Counted from the stretch's first letter, positions 30,353 through 40,528 are shown. The stretch: DNA of 64,000 nt from Streptomyces laurentii (GCA_002355495.1 AP017424.1:1612001-1676000), one strand, 5' to 3'. Notes: generated by a model not told the origin, from the sequence alone. Numbers and translations: made by a program.

Positions 30353-31240
30353 CTAGCCGGAGCAGGGGGAAACGGTCGGCTTGTGTTCGGGATCCGGGAC
30401 GGTGGTGCTCCAGCCGCCCGGGAGGGTGACGCGCTGCCGGGCGCGGAAATGGACGGGCGCGGTGCCGACGCGGCGGGTGAAGAGGCGGGAGAAATAGGCG
30501 GGGTCGTCGTAGCCGACGCGGCGGGCGACGGCGGAGACGGGCAGTTCGGTGCCGGCGAGGAGTTCCTTGGCGCGGCCGAGACGGACGGTGAGCAGGTAGT
30601 CCTTGGGACTGCAGCCCGCGGTGCGGCGGACGGCGGTGCGCAGTTCGGCGGGGGTCATGCCGTGCCGGGCTGCGTGTTCGGCGACGGTCAGCGGGGTGAA
30701 CGCGTCGCGGGCGAGGGCGGCGAGGACGGGCGCGCCGTCGGCGGTGGTGTCGGCGCGGGCCTGGCGCAGGGCGACGAGGAGTTCGTGGACGGCGGCGGCG
30801 GTCTCGACCTCGAGGAGGGGGTTGCCGGGGCGGGCGGCGCGGGCGATGCGGCCGATGACGGCGCGGGCGGGGGCGGCGTCGGCGAGGGGGACGACGGGCC
30901 GGTCGGGGTCGATGTAGCCGAGTTCGGTGTACGTGGCGGTGGCCGGTCCGGAGAAGTCGACGAAGGACTCGTCCCAGCCGGTGCCGGGGTCGGCGGAGTA
31001 GTGGTGGGGGACGCCGGGGGTGAGCCAGATCAGGGCGGGGGCGGTGACGGGGGCGCGCCGGCCGTCGGGGCCGAGGAACCAGCCGCTGCCGGAGGCGACG
31101 ACGACGGCGACGTGATGGTCGAGGGTGCGCGGGCCGACGGCGGGCAGCGGGCCGTGCTGGAGTCCGACGCCGAGGCAGACGAGGCCGAGGCGGTGGTGGA
31201 CGGGGCTGGGCGTGAAGAAGCGCATCCAGGTGTGGTACAT
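30353..31240 (-). CDS. AraC family transcriptional regulator
   Basis: A 295-residue regulator with an N-terminal cupin-like sugar-sensing domain (residues about 20-170; HHVAVVVASGSGWFLGPDG, PALIWLTPGVPHHYSAD) and a C-terminal double HTH (FTPLTVAEHAARHGMTPAEL, then SPKDYLLTVRLGRAKELL and VARRVGYDDPAYFSRLFTRR). ATG 31240 follows AGGAAGG by ten bases. It is divergent from the GH35 beta-galactosidase, so it is the likely activator of that gene, responding to a galactoside. That target is inferred from position only. Confidence 0.88.
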   Translation of the reverse strand: MYHTWMRFFTPSPVHHRLGLVCLGVGLQHGPLPAVGPRTLDHHVAVVVASGSGWFLGPDGRRAPVTAPALIWLTPGVPHHYSADPGTGWDESFVDFSGPATATYTELGYIDPDRPVVPLADAAPARAVIGRIARAARPGNPLLEVETAAAVHELLVALRQARADTTADGAPVLAALARDAFTPLTVAEHAARHGMTPAELRTAVRRTAGCSPKDYLLTVRLGRAKELLAGTELPVSAVARRVGYDDPAYFSRLFTRRVGTAPVHFRARQRVTLPGGWSTTVPDPEHKPTVSPCSG

Positions 31241-31460
31241 CGCGCGACTGCCTTCCTGGCCTGGTTGGTGCGGTGGTGCGGGTGGTGCGGCTGGTGCGAT
31301 GGGCACGAGGGGGTACCGGTGGTGCTCGCGGTCCGGTTGTCGCTGGTGAGGGTGCCGTGGGTGCTGTTGTCGACGTGTCGTGGCCTCGTGGCGAAACGTC
31401 CAAACCGCCCTGATCTTTGTCCATGGACCGGCCCGCCGTCCAAGCGCGAGGGTGAGGAGT
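31241..31460. promoter_or_regulatory. Divergent control region, AraC regulator / beta-galactosidase
   Basis: 220 bases holding both promoters. A GGTGCGG-type unit repeats four times at about 31266-31296. A more A-containing stretch, GGCGAAACGTCC then AAACCGCC (31389-31410), about 50-70 bases before the GH35 start, could be the regulator site. No boxes are certain. Confidence 0.35.
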
Positions 31461-33248
31461 ATGAGCGAGTTCGTGGTGGGTGACGAGGATTTCCTGCTCG
31501 ACGGACAGCCGGTGCGGCTGCTGTCGGGTGCGCTGCACTACTTCCGGGTGCACGAGGAGCAGTGGGAGCACCGGATCGGGATGCTCCGGGCGATGGGCCT
31601 GAACTGCGTCGAGACGTACGTGCCGTGGAATCTGTACGAGCGGGAGCCGGGCCGGTACGGGGACGTGGAGGCGCTCGGCCGGTTCCTGGACGCGGTGGGG
31701 CGGGCCGGGATGCGGGCGATCGTGCGCCCGGGCCCGTACATCTGTGCCGAGTGGGAGAACGGCGGGCTGCCGCACTGGCTGACGGGCCGTCTGGGGCGGC
31801 GGGCGCGCACGCACGACGCGGAGTACCTGGAGCATGTGGAGCGCTGGTTCCGGCGGCTGCTGCCGCAGGTGGTGGAGCGGCAGATCGGCCGCGGCGGCCC
31901 GGTGCTCATGGTCCAGGTGGAGAACGAGTACGGCAGCTTCGGCACGGACACGGCGTATCTGACGTGGCTGCGGGATCTGCTCCTGGCGTGCGGCGTGGAG
32001 GTGCCGCTGTTCACGTCGGACGGCCCGGAGGACCACATGCTGACGGGCGGTTCGGTGCCGGGCGTGCTGGCGACGGCGAACTTCGGTTCGGGCGCGCGCA
32101 AGGGCTTCGAGACGCTGCGGCGGCACCAGCCGGACGGGCCGCTGATGTGCATGGAGTTCTGGTGCGGCTGGTTCGACCACTGGGGGCAGAAGCACGTGGG
32201 CCGGGCGGCGGACGACGCCGCTGACGCGCTGCGCGAGATCCTGGAGTGCGGGGCGTCGGTCAACATCTACATGGCGCACGGCGGGACGAACTTCGGCGGC
32301 TGGGCCGGGGCGAACCGGGACGGGGAGCTGCACCGGGGCGTGCTGCGGCCGACGGTGACCTCGTACGACTACGACGCGCCGGTCGACGAGGCGGGGCTGC
32401 CGACGGAGAAGTTCTGGCTGTTCCGCGACATCCTCGCGGAGTACGTGGAGGGTCCGCTGCCCAAGGTGCCGGAGCCGCCGGCGCGGATCGGGGCGCCGGC
32501 GGCGGGCGCGGTGGACGGCTGGGCGCCGTTGGCGAAGGTGCTGGAGGTCCTCGGTGACGAGGAGCGGTCGACGCCGGTGCCGCCGACCTTCGAGGAACTG
32601 GGCGTGGACCGGGGCGTGGTCCGCTACCGCGTGGACGTGCCGGGTCCGCGGCAGCCGTATCCGCTGGGCGTGACGGGGCTCTCGGATCTGGCCACGGTGT
32701 ACGTGGACGGGGTCCTGGCCGGCGTCCTGGACGCGACGGGCACGACGGGCGCCCCCGGCATGGAGGACGGGGCGGACGCGGTGCTGCCCGAGCCGGTGGC
32801 GGGGCCCGCGGCGGTGGAGCTGTGGGTGGAGTCGCTGGGCCGGGTCAACTACGGCCCGCGGCAGGCGGAGCCGAAGGGGCTCACCGGCGGGGTGCTGCAC
32901 GAGCGGCAGTATCTGCACGGCGTACGGTCCCAGGGCCTGCGGCTCGACGCGTTCGCGCCGGCGGCGGTGGCGCGGGTGCCGTTCGGGGCGGTGCCGGCGG
33001 CGTCGGAGCCCGGCTTGTTCCGTGCGGTCGTGGGCGTCCCCTCCCCCGGTGACGCGGCGCTGCGGCTGTCGGGGTGGACCCGCGGGTTCGTCTGGGTGAA
33101 CGGGTTCTGCCTGGGCCGCTACTGGAACGCGGGCCCGCAGGACTCCCTGTTCGTGCCGGGTCCGGTGCTGCGCGCGGGCGCGAACGAGGTGTGGGTGCTG
33201 GAGCTGGCGGGGCCCGCGGAGGCCGGGGCCGGGGTGGAGCTGGCCTAG
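31461..33248 (+). CDS. Glycoside hydrolase family 35 beta-galactosidase
   Basis: A 595-residue cytoplasmic enzyme (no signal peptide) cleaving terminal beta-galactosides. The (beta/alpha)8 domain occupies residues 1-330: LLSGALHYFRV, GLNCVETYVPWNLYE, GPYICAEWENGGLPHWL, acid/base Glu in QVENEYGSFG, nucleophile region in MEFWCGWFDHWG, and MAHGGTNFGGWAGAN. C-terminal jelly-roll domains follow, with GFVWVNGFCLGRYWNAGPQ. The ATG at 31461 has GGTGAGG just upstream. The divergent AraC gene suggests inducible expression. Confidence 0.94.
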   Translation: MSEFVVGDEDFLLDGQPVRLLSGALHYFRVHEEQWEHRIGMLRAMGLNCVETYVPWNLYEREPGRYGDVEALGRFLDAVGRAGMRAIVRPGPYICAEWENGGLPHWLTGRLGRRARTHDAEYLEHVERWFRRLLPQVVERQIGRGGPVLMVQVENEYGSFGTDTAYLTWLRDLLLACGVEVPLFTSDGPEDHMLTGGSVPGVLATANFGSGARKGFETLRRHQPDGPLMCMEFWCGWFDHWGQKHVGRAADDAADALREILECGASVNIYMAHGGTNFGGWAGANRDGELHRGVLRPTVTSYDYDAPVDEAGLPTEKFWLFRDILAEYVEGPLPKVPEPPARIGAPAAGAVDGWAPLAKVLEVLGDEERSTPVPPTFEELGVDRGVVRYRVDVPGPRQPYPLGVTGLSDLATVYVDGVLAGVLDATGTTGAPGMEDGADAVLPEPVAGPAAVELWVESLGRVNYGPRQAEPKGLTGGVLHERQYLHGVRSQGLRLDAFAPAAVARVPFGAVPAASEPGLFRAVVGVPSPGDAALRLSGWTRGFVWVNGFCLGRYWNAGPQDSLFVPGPVLRAGANEVWVLELAGPAEAGAGVELA

Positions 33249-33301
33249 GGCGAGCCGGGCCCTGGCCGTCCCCCCGTACCACCGCCCGTACGGGGAGACG
33301 A

Positions 33302-33333
33302 CGGTGCCCGGGCCTGCGTGGCCCCGGGCACCG
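33302..33333. terminator. Bidirectional terminator between beta-galactosidase and trypsin genes
   Basis: An 11-bp perfect stem CGGTGCCCGGG (33302-33312) with CCCGGGCACCG (33323-33333), between convergent genes. Confidence 0.7.
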
Positions 33334-33369
33334 CTCGAAGACGTGCCGCCCGGGTGCGGGCGGTCGTGG

Positions 33370-34206
<837 letters not shown>

Positions 34207-34444
34207 TCAAGGCGTGTCCCGGATTATGGACAACGCCCGACAGCAGTCACAAGGTGGCCTTTTCGGCCAGATTCGCGGCGCCGGGAAGGGACCGGAGAGC
34301 CGCGAGACCGGAGGGAACGGGGAGGCCGGGGAGGCCGGAATGGTCTGCGCGGCCGGGGAGATCAAGGGGTGCGGGAGCCACGGGAGCGGCTTCGCGCTGC
34401 GGGGGCCGAGGGAGCAGCGGGGGCGGCCGGCGGAGTCGGTCGAC

Positions 34445-34512
34445 AGGGAGGCGAGGAAGTGGGGAAGCGAGGAAGTGGGGAAGTGGGGAAGCGAGAAGGC
34501 GAGGAGGCGGAG
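34445..34512 (+). repeat. Purine-rich tandem repeats
   Basis: Within the 436-base trypsin/HExxH gap (34159-34594), GGAAGTGGGGAAG-type units recur in an all-purine strand. This is a candidate for triplex or G-quadruplex formation. Otherwise the gap holds the trypsin promoter region and no convincing gene. Confidence 0.6.
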
Positions 34513-34594
34513 GGGCGCGGGCGGGAGATCGGGCGGGCGGTGACGCGGGCGGCGGCCGGCCGGCCGTACCCTGGACGGCAGGGGGTGGTCCGGC

Positions 34595-35503
34595 ATGGCG
34601 AACGTGCCGCACAGCGATGCAGTCTCCCGCGTCGAGCACGGGTTCCCGCACCTCGACACGGTCCGATCCTCGATCACGGCCCTCTACCGGCGCCTCTCCC
34701 CCGACGGCGTACGCCGCTACGAGCGCAGTGTCCCGGTCACGGACGTCGCCGTCGGCCCCGCCGAGGACCCGCACACCGGCTCCGCCCGCGCCGCACGCGC
34801 CCTCGTCCGGCATCTGCGGCTGCCGGACGCCCCCACCCTGGTGACCTTCCGGACGATGGAGCACGCGGCGAGCGTCGACCCGGCCGCGGGCCCCGCGTAC
34901 GCCGTCGAGCTGAACGAACGCTTCCGCACCCACCGCGGCGACATCGGCGCCGCGCTCGCCCACGAGATGACCCACGTCCTGCTGCACCGGCTCGGCCTGT
35001 CGTTCCCCACGACCGCCGGGAACGAGATCCTCACCGACGTCGTCACCACCTACCTCGGCGCGGGCTGGCTGCTGCTCGACGCGTTCCGGCAGGACGGCAT
35101 GTCCAGCCAGAAGCTCGGCTATCTGACGCCGGAGGAGTTCGGCTACGTCCTCGCCAAGCGGGCCGAGGTGTTCGGCGAGGACCCGTCGCCGTGGTTCACC
35201 AGCGCGGTCGCGTACGACGCGTGGGTACGGGGCCGGGCGGAGGCCGCGCGCGACTGGCGGCGCGCGCCGCTGGCCGGCGCGAGCTGGGCCGCCCGGCGCC
35301 GCGCCCGGGCGGCCGGCGGGGACCGGGTCCTCGCCTGCCCGGTCTGCGCGCAGCGGCTGCGGATCCCGGACGGCGGCGGGGACGAGGGCCGGCACAGGGG
35401 GCTCGGCGGCGGACACGGCGGGCTCGGCGGCGGGCTCGGCGGCGGACGGGGCGTCAAGGCCCGGTGCGGAGTGTGCCGTACGGTCCTGGAGTGCGCCCTT
35501 TAG
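34595..35503 (+). CDS. Putative HExxH metallopeptidase with C-terminal zinc ribbon
   Basis: A 302-residue protein I do not recognise by name. Residues 118-150 carry a gluzincin-like site: AALAHEMTHVLLHRLG (HEMTH at 123-127), then NEILTDVVTTYLG about 17 residues on, where Glu144/Asp148 could supply the third ligand. The C-terminus has CPVC and CGVC pairs forming a zinc ribbon, separated by a Gly-rich GGGHGGLGGG linker. There is no signal peptide. The ATG at 34595 follows GGGGGTGG. The ankyrin-repeat gene starts 40 bases downstream on the same strand, possibly in one operon. Confidence 0.65.
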   Translation: MANVPHSDAVSRVEHGFPHLDTVRSSITALYRRLSPDGVRRYERSVPVTDVAVGPAEDPHTGSARAARALVRHLRLPDAPTLVTFRTMEHAASVDPAAGPAYAVELNERFRTHRGDIGAALAHEMTHVLLHRLGLSFPTTAGNEILTDVVTTYLGAGWLLLDAFRQDGMSSQKLGYLTPEEFGYVLAKRAEVFGEDPSPWFTSAVAYDAWVRGRAEAARDWRRAPLAGASWAARRRARAAGGDRVLACPVCAQRLRIPDGGGDEGRHRGLGGGHGGLGGGLGGGRGVKARCGVCRTVLECAL

Positions 35504-35543
35504 CGAGGTGCGGCGCCCTGCCCCGGCGGGCGAGAATCGGCCC

Positions 35544-37097
35544 ATGAGCACGTTGTTCGACGCGATGTGGGCCGGAGACGACGCGGTGGTACGGGCCCTG
35601 CGGGACGGCGCCGACCCCGAGGGACGGTCCGGCGAAGGCGAGACCCCGCTGTACCAGGCGTCCGTCCAGAACCGCCCGGCCGCCGTCCGCCTCCTGCTCG
35701 CCGCCGGCGCCGATCCGGGGCGGGCGAGCGGGACGGACGCCGTGGACCTGCCGCTGTGCGGGGCGGCGTGCGGCGGGCACGCCGAGGTCGTCCGGGCGCT
35801 CCTCGCGGCGGGCGCGGCGCCGGACCAGGAGGAGGAGTTCGGATACACCGCGCTGGCCTGGGCCGTCCGGCTCGGGCATACGGAGGTGGCGCGGGAGCTG
35901 CTCGCGGCCGGTGCCGATCCCGGCCGGCCCGGCCCGGACGGGCTCGCTCCGCTGACCGCGGCCGCCCGGCGCGGCTCGCCCTCCCTGGTGCGGGCCCTGC
36001 TGGAGTACGGCGCGGGGCGCGACCGCCGGGCGGCGGCCGGGGCGCTGGACGAGGCCCGGCGGTGGATCGGCGTCGACATGGCGGCGGTGCTGCGGCGCGG
36101 GCTCCTCGACGGCGGGGACGGGGGCGGGGGCGCCGGGGACACCTACGAGGCGGTGGTGCGGCGGGTGCCCGAGGACGGCGGGATCACGGTGGTCGTCGAG
36201 CTGCTGCGGGCGGACGGCGCGCCGGGGCGGGGCGACGAGCGGCAGACCGGGCACGCCGCGATCGCGACCCTCCTTGAGGGCACGCTGGGGCTGCCCGTGA
36301 TGCCGGAGGAGCTGGCCGGGCGGGCGCTGCGCTGCGGCGACCCGGAGCAGGAGGACTGGACGACGGCGGTCGCCGCGCTCACGGAACGCGCCGGCGCCGC
36401 CGACCCGGCCGGTTCCTCCGGCACGTCGGTGGTGTCGGCCGCCGCCACCGGCTGGTGCGCGGATCCGGAGCCGCTGCGCCGGGCGTTCGGCGCCCGGGTG
36501 CTGGGCGCGCTGCCGGGCGGCGGGGCGGATGCGGTGGAGGTGCTGCGCGGGCTGGCGGCGCGGTGCGCGGAGGCGTACCAATCGGCGGACGCGCGGGCTC
36601 TCGGCGCGCGGGAGCCCGCGCTGTCCGCGGTCGTCGCGCTGGGGCGGCTCGCGGACCCCGGCGCCGTACCGGAGCTGCTGGGTCTCGCCGGACATCCCGA
36701 TCCGGAGGTGCGGCAGCAGGTAGGGGCGGCACTGGCCGGGCTCGTGCCCGGCGGGGACGCGGTGGCGACCGGTGTCCTCGTCCGGCTGAGCCGCGACCCC
36801 GTACCGCGGGTGCGCGACTGGGCCACGCTGGCGCTCGCCGAACTCCCCGACGACACGCCCGTGGTGCGGGACGCGCTCGCGGCGCGGCTCGCCGACCCGG
36901 ATCCGGAGACGTCCGCAGAGGCGGCGCGCGGACTGGCCCTGCGTCAGGATCCGCGCGCGGTCGAGGCGTTGGCGGCGATTCTCGCGGACGGCGACACCGA
37001 GGGTCCGGCGCGGGAGACGGCACTGGCGGCGCTCGACCACCTCGCGGATCCCCGGGTCCGCACCCGCCTGGAGTGGACTCTGCCGCGCGGCCGCTGA
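35544..37097 (+). CDS. Ankyrin-repeat protein with C-terminal HEAT-like repeats
   Basis: A 517-residue protein probably mediating protein interactions. Residues 1-165 form about five ankyrin repeats (GETPLYQASVQNRPAAVRLL, GHAEVVRALLAAGA, GYTALAWAVRLGHTEVAREL). A unique middle domain with about 100 charged residues follows (VVVELLRADGAPGRGDERQTG, LEGTLGLPVMPEELA). Residues about 350-510 hold HEAT/PBS-lyase-like helices (HPDPEVRQQVGAALAGL, DPVPRVRDWATLALAELPDD, DPETSAEAARGLALR). ATG 35544 begins MSTLFDAMW. No catalytic motif is seen. Confidence 0.8.
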   Translation: MSTLFDAMWAGDDAVVRALRDGADPEGRSGEGETPLYQASVQNRPAAVRLLLAAGADPGRASGTDAVDLPLCGAACGGHAEVVRALLAAGAAPDQEEEFGYTALAWAVRLGHTEVARELLAAGADPGRPGPDGLAPLTAAARRGSPSLVRALLEYGAGRDRRAAAGALDEARRWIGVDMAAVLRRGLLDGGDGGGGAGDTYEAVVRRVPEDGGITVVVELLRADGAPGRGDERQTGHAAIATLLEGTLGLPVMPEELAGRALRCGDPEQEDWTTAVAALTERAGAADPAGSSGTSVVSAAATGWCADPEPLRRAFGARVLGALPGGGADAVEVLRGLAARCAEAYQSADARALGAREPALSAVVALGRLADPGAVPELLGLAGHPDPEVRQQVGAALAGLVPGGDAVATGVLVRLSRDPVPRVRDWATLALAELPDDTPVVRDALAARLADPDPETSAEAARGLALRQDPRAVEALAAILADGDTEGPARETALAALDHLADPRVRTRLEWTLPRGR

Positions 37098-37397
37098 ACC
37101 GGGCCCCGGAGCGCTTCCGACCGCCCCGCCCCGGGCGCACCCGCCATCGAACTGCCGTATCGCGTCGTCGAGTTGATCCGTCGGATCATCGGCGTCCGAC
37201 AGATCTTGTGCATATGACATGTGCACGCCATGATGATGCCCGCAGCAAGAATCTACTCGCATAGATCCCCTGCCGGACCCGGAATTCCGCATCTCTTTCC
37301 GGGTCTGTCTCGTGTCACCCCGTTCCGCCTCCGCCATCCGGCGGCCCGCACCCCCCACACACGCCCCCGACCGCTCCCAGCCAGGAGGATCGAGCCC
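37098..37397 (+). promoter_or_regulatory. 300-base leader region of the secreted protein gene
   Basis: No gene seen. It contains an A/T-richer stretch around 37180-37265 (the likely promoter), the dyad GTGCATATGACATGTGCAC (37207-37225), and a 7-bp stem GACCCGG/CCGGGTC (37276-37282, 37299-37305) in the presumed leader. Confidence 0.35.
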
Positions 37398-38612
37398 GTG
37401 AGACCTCGTCACACCCGACGGCGCGGCACCCTCACCGCGACCGCGGCCACCCTGGTCGCGCTCTGCGCGGCCCAGACCCTGTCCGTCGCCTCCGCCGCCA
37501 CCGCGGCGCCGGCCCCGGACCGGGCGGCCGCCGCCGCGGCCCACTCCCGCACCGCCACCCAGGCCGCCGTGACCTCCGCCCAGGAGCGGGCGGCCAAGGC
37601 CGTCGCGCGTTCGCTCGGCGACGCGTCCTGGAACAAGAGCCTGCGCGCGGCCGCCCTGAAGTCGGCCGAGGTGCCCGTCGCCGAGCGGGCGACCGGCAGC
37701 CTCAAGGCCCAGCTCGCCGCCGCCGACCAGGACATCGTCAAGGCCAAGGGCCTGGACGCGAAAACGGGTTCGCTGCTCCGGCTGCGCCTCGGCGACGCGT
37801 CCATGCGCGCCGCCCTCGAAGCCGGGACGGCCCCGTGGGTCGCCGCCGCCGTCTCCGACGACGACATGACCACCGTCACCGCGTACGACAGCCAGGGCGT
37901 CGCCCACCAGCTGTCCGCCGACAAGGCCCCCACGCGGCCGGTGTACGTCATCGACGTCGACGGCGACAAGGCCCTCGCCGCCGGACTCGACGTCATGCGC
38001 GAGGAGTTCAACAAGGCGGGCGTCCCCTCCGCCGGCCCCGGGGCCGTGAACACCACGCCCCAGAGCCAGGCCCAGGTCCCGGCCGCCAAGCAGCCGGCCG
38101 GCGTCGCCGCGGTCGCCACCGCGGGCTACTGGAGCACGAAGATCACGGCCGTCCACCTCAACAACGACGAGGAGCCCTGGATCAAGGGCGGCGCCGAGAT
38201 CTACAGCCTCGTCAGCGGCTTCGGCCTGGACGGCAAGGTCCGCGTCGACCCGGTCACCATGCCGTACATCAAGGACGACGGCGTCGTCTACCGCCCGAAC
38301 CAGCTGCTGGTCAACTGGTCGAGCTACAAGTACAACCTCGCCGACGTCGTGATGATGGAGGAGGACGGCAGCACCAACTACCGCGACCTCGCCAAGGCCG
38401 TCGCCGGCATCCTGCTGACCATCACCGACCAGGGCGCGTACATCCCGCTGGTGAACGCGATCCTGGACGCCATCCCGGACTCCTGGTGGACCGACGACCC
38501 GGACTACGTCGAGTCCTGGTACACCCTGGCCCAGCAGAGCAAGGGCACCCTCTACGGCGCTCGCGGCAACGGCTACATGACCGTCGAGCCGTACTTCGTC
38601 CAGCAGTTCTGA
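37398..38612 (+). CDS. Secreted protein of unknown function (possibly DUF3103 family)
   Basis: A 404-residue exported protein. The GTG at 37398 follows CAGGAGGATC. An Arg-rich start and Ala/Leu core (residues 10-35) form a signal peptide. An Ala-rich helical part (about 40-150) precedes a mixed domain with RPVYVIDVDGDKALAAGLD, GYWSTKITAVHLNNDEEPW and GGAEIYSLVSGFG, then an Asp/Trp/Tyr-rich end (SWWTDDPDYVESWYTL). No catalytic motif is obvious. The match to DUF3103 is from memory and weak. Monocistronic, ending at a terminator. Confidence 0.65.
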   Translation: MRPRHTRRRGTLTATAATLVALCAAQTLSVASAATAAPAPDRAAAAAAHSRTATQAAVTSAQERAAKAVARSLGDASWNKSLRAAALKSAEVPVAERATGSLKAQLAAADQDIVKAKGLDAKTGSLLRLRLGDASMRAALEAGTAPWVAAAVSDDDMTTVTAYDSQGVAHQLSADKAPTRPVYVIDVDGDKALAAGLDVMREEFNKAGVPSAGPGAVNTTPQSQAQVPAAKQPAGVAAVATAGYWSTKITAVHLNNDEEPWIKGGAEIYSLVSGFGLDGKVRVDPVTMPYIKDDGVVYRPNQLLVNWSSYKYNLADVVMMEEDGSTNYRDLAKAVAGILLTITDQGAYIPLVNAILDAIPDSWWTDDPDYVESWYTLAQQSKGTLYGARGNGYMTVEPYFVQQF

Positions 38613-38665
38613 CACCCGCGCGTACGCACGCACGCGCACACGGGCGGGCGCGGCGGCGCCCGAAC

Positions 38666-38700
38666 GGGGCCCGCGGAAAGGGTAGTTCTCCGCGGGCCCC
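38666..38700. terminator. Terminator between the secreted protein gene and the steroid locus
   Basis: A 12-bp perfect stem GGGGCCCGCGGA (38666-38677) with TCCGCGGGCCCC (38689-38700), separating convergent genes. An octamer CGACCGAT repeats just beyond (about 38753-38773). Confidence 0.75.
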
Positions 38701-38780
38701 TTCGCGTCTCCCGACTCCCCGGCCGCTTGGGGTCGTTCGGCCGCTCGACCGATCGACCGATCGACCGCTCGGCCGTCGGG

Positions 38781-39656
38781 TCAGGCGCCGTAGACGGGAC
38801 CGGGCGGGGTGGCGGAGGCGAGCAGCTTCAGGGCGGTCTCGCCCGCCTCCGCGGGGGTCCAGCGGGTGCCCTTGTCGGCGGTGGGGCCGGCCTGCCAGCC
38901 CTCCATGACGGTCAGCCGCCCGCCCTCGGCCTCGAAGATCCGGCCGGTGACCCCGGCCGAGGCCGCCGAGCCGAGCCAGACGACCAGCGGCGAGACGTCC
39001 TCGGGCAGCGCGGCCAGGTCCCCGTAGGCCCGCTCGGTCATCCGGGTCCGGGCGGCCGGGGCGATGGCGTTGACCTGGACGCCGTAGCGGGCCAGTTCGG
39101 CCGCCGCGACGAGGGTCAGGCCGACGATCCCGGCCTTGGCCGCGGCGTAGTTCGCCTGCCCGACGCTGCCCAACAGCCCTGCTCCTGACGTGGTGTTGAC
39201 GACGCGTCCGACGACCTCGCGGCCCTCCTTCGTTTCCGTGCGCCAGTACGCGGCCGCGTGCCGCAGCGGCAGGAAGTGGCCCTTCACGTGGACCCGCAGC
39301 ACCGCGTCGAAGTCGGTCTCGGTGAGGTTGACGAGCATCCGGTCCCGCAGGAAGCCCGCGTTGTTGACGAGGGTGTCGAGCCGCCCGTACGTCTCCAGGG
39401 CGATCCGCACGAGGGTCGCCGCGCCCTGCTCGCTCGCGATGTCGCCGCCGTGAGCGACGGCCTCGCCGCCCGCCGCCCGGATCTCGGCGACCACGTCGGC
39501 CGCCGCGCCGCCGCCCGAGACCCGGCCGTCGAGGCCGACGTCCAGGTCGTTGACGACGACCTTCGCGCCCTCGGCGGCGAAGGCCAGGGCATGGGCGCGG
39601 CCGAGTCCGCGTCCGCCGCCGGTCACGATCACCACGCGTTCGTCGCACAGACCCAT
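38781..39656 (-). CDS. Short-chain dehydrogenase of the HIP-degradation locus (Rv3548c-like)
   Basis: A 291-residue NAD(P)-dependent SDR. Cofactor motif TGGGRGLG (residues 12-19), NDLDVGLDG acidic end of strand 2, NNAG, catalytic Ser in NTTSGAGLLGS and YxxxK in ANYAAAKAG. The C-terminal extension (LTVMEGWQAGP...) is typical of multifunctional-enzyme-type SDRs. It is second in a two-gene operon with the SDR ending one base upstream, divergent from echA20-ipdABC. In M. tuberculosis the adjacent pair Rv3548c-Rv3549c holds the same place. The substrate is inferred to be a steroid-derived CoA thioester. Confidence 0.85.
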   Translation of the reverse strand: MGLCDERVVIVTGGGRGLGRAHALAFAAEGAKVVVNDLDVGLDGRVSGGGAAADVVAEIRAAGGEAVAHGGDIASEQGAATLVRIALETYGRLDTLVNNAGFLRDRMLVNLTETDFDAVLRVHVKGHFLPLRHAAAYWRTETKEGREVVGRVVNTTSGAGLLGSVGQANYAAAKAGIVGLTLVAAAELARYGVQVNAIAPAARTRMTERAYGDLAALPEDVSPLVVWLGSAASAGVTGRIFEAEGGRLTVMEGWQAGPTADKGTRWTPAEAGETALKLLASATPPGPVYGA

Positions 39657-39657
39657 C

Positions 39658-40464
39658 TCAGTTCTCCTTGTCCACTTGGGTGTCGGAAGTGCCGGAAGCG
39701 TCGGCGGTCGCCGCGGCCAGGAACGCGGGGCGTTCGCCGCCCCCGTGCAGCAGCAGCGAGGCGCCGGAGATGTAGGCCGCCCGGTCGGAGGCGAGGAAGA
39801 CCGCGGCCTCGCCGGCGTCGGACGGTTCGGCGAGCCGGCCGAGCGGGACGGTGCGGCCGACGGCGGCCAGGCCGTCGGCGTCTCCGTAGTGCAGGTGGGA
39901 CAGTTCGGTACGGACCATGCCCAGGACGAGGGTGTTCACGCGGACTTCGGGGGCCCATTCGACGGCCATCGAGCGGGCCAGGTTCTCCAGTCCGGCCTTG
40001 GCGGCGCCGTACGCGGCGGTGCCGGGCGAGGGGCGCGTACCGCTGACGCTGCCGATCATGACGACGCTGCCCCGGGCGGCCCGCAGCAGCGGGTACGCGG
40101 CGAGGGACGCGGCCATCGGGGCGAGCAGGTTCAACTCGACGATCCGGGCGTGCCGTTGGGCATCCGTTCCGTCGGCGCCGCCGCCGAGGGGGCGGTACGG
40201 GGTGCCGCCGGCGTTGTTGACGAGGGTGTCGAGCCGCCCGTACCGCTCGGTGACGCGGGCGAGGAGACCGGTCACCTCGTCCGGGCGGCGCAGGTCGACG
40301 GGGTGGTACGCGGCCGCGCGGCCGGCCTCCGCGACCGGGGCGTCCGGGGGCCTGCGGGCGCAGACGACGACCTCGGCCCCGGCCCGCAGGAAGGCCCGGG
40401 CGATGCCCGCGCCGACCCCGCGGGTGCCGCCGGTGACGACGGCGACCCTCCCCTCCAGCTCCAT
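39658..40464 (-). CDS. Short-chain dehydrogenase of the HIP-degradation locus (Rv3549c-like)
   Basis: A 268-residue SDR: TGGTRGVG cofactor motif, NNAGGTPYRP, MIGSVSGTRPSPG with catalytic Ser, YGAAKAG active site, and VNTLVLGMVRTEL downstream. First gene of the minus-strand pair. Its ATG at 40464 is 27 bases from the palindromic operator shared with the divergent echA20 promoter, so it should respond to the same repressor. Confidence 0.85.
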   Translation of the reverse strand: MELEGRVAVVTGGTRGVGAGIARAFLRAGAEVVVCARRPPDAPVAEAGRAAAYHPVDLRRPDEVTGLLARVTERYGRLDTLVNNAGGTPYRPLGGGADGTDAQRHARIVELNLLAPMAASLAAYPLLRAARGSVVMIGSVSGTRPSPGTAAYGAAKAGLENLARSMAVEWAPEVRVNTLVLGMVRTELSHLHYGDADGLAAVGRTVPLGRLAEPSDAGEAAVFLASDRAAYISGASLLLHGGGERPAFLAAATADASGTSDTQVDKEN

Positions 40465-40490
40465 CGGCTGCTACCTTCCTCTCAGCGTTA

Positions 40491-40509
40491 CCTAACAAAC
40501 GTTTGGTGG
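40491..40509. promoter_or_regulatory. KstR2-like operator in the SDR / echA20 divergent promoter
   Basis: CCTAACAAACGTTTGGTGG, centred on the perfect palindrome CAAACGTTTG and flanked by CTACCTT and AAGGTAG. It shares the 17-base pattern CCTAACAAnnGTTTGGT with the site before the fadE genes and resembles the mycobacterial KstR2 motif AnCAAGnnCTTGnT (from memory). Confidence 0.75.
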
Positions 40510-40528
40510 AAAGGTAGCCGATCCGCTC

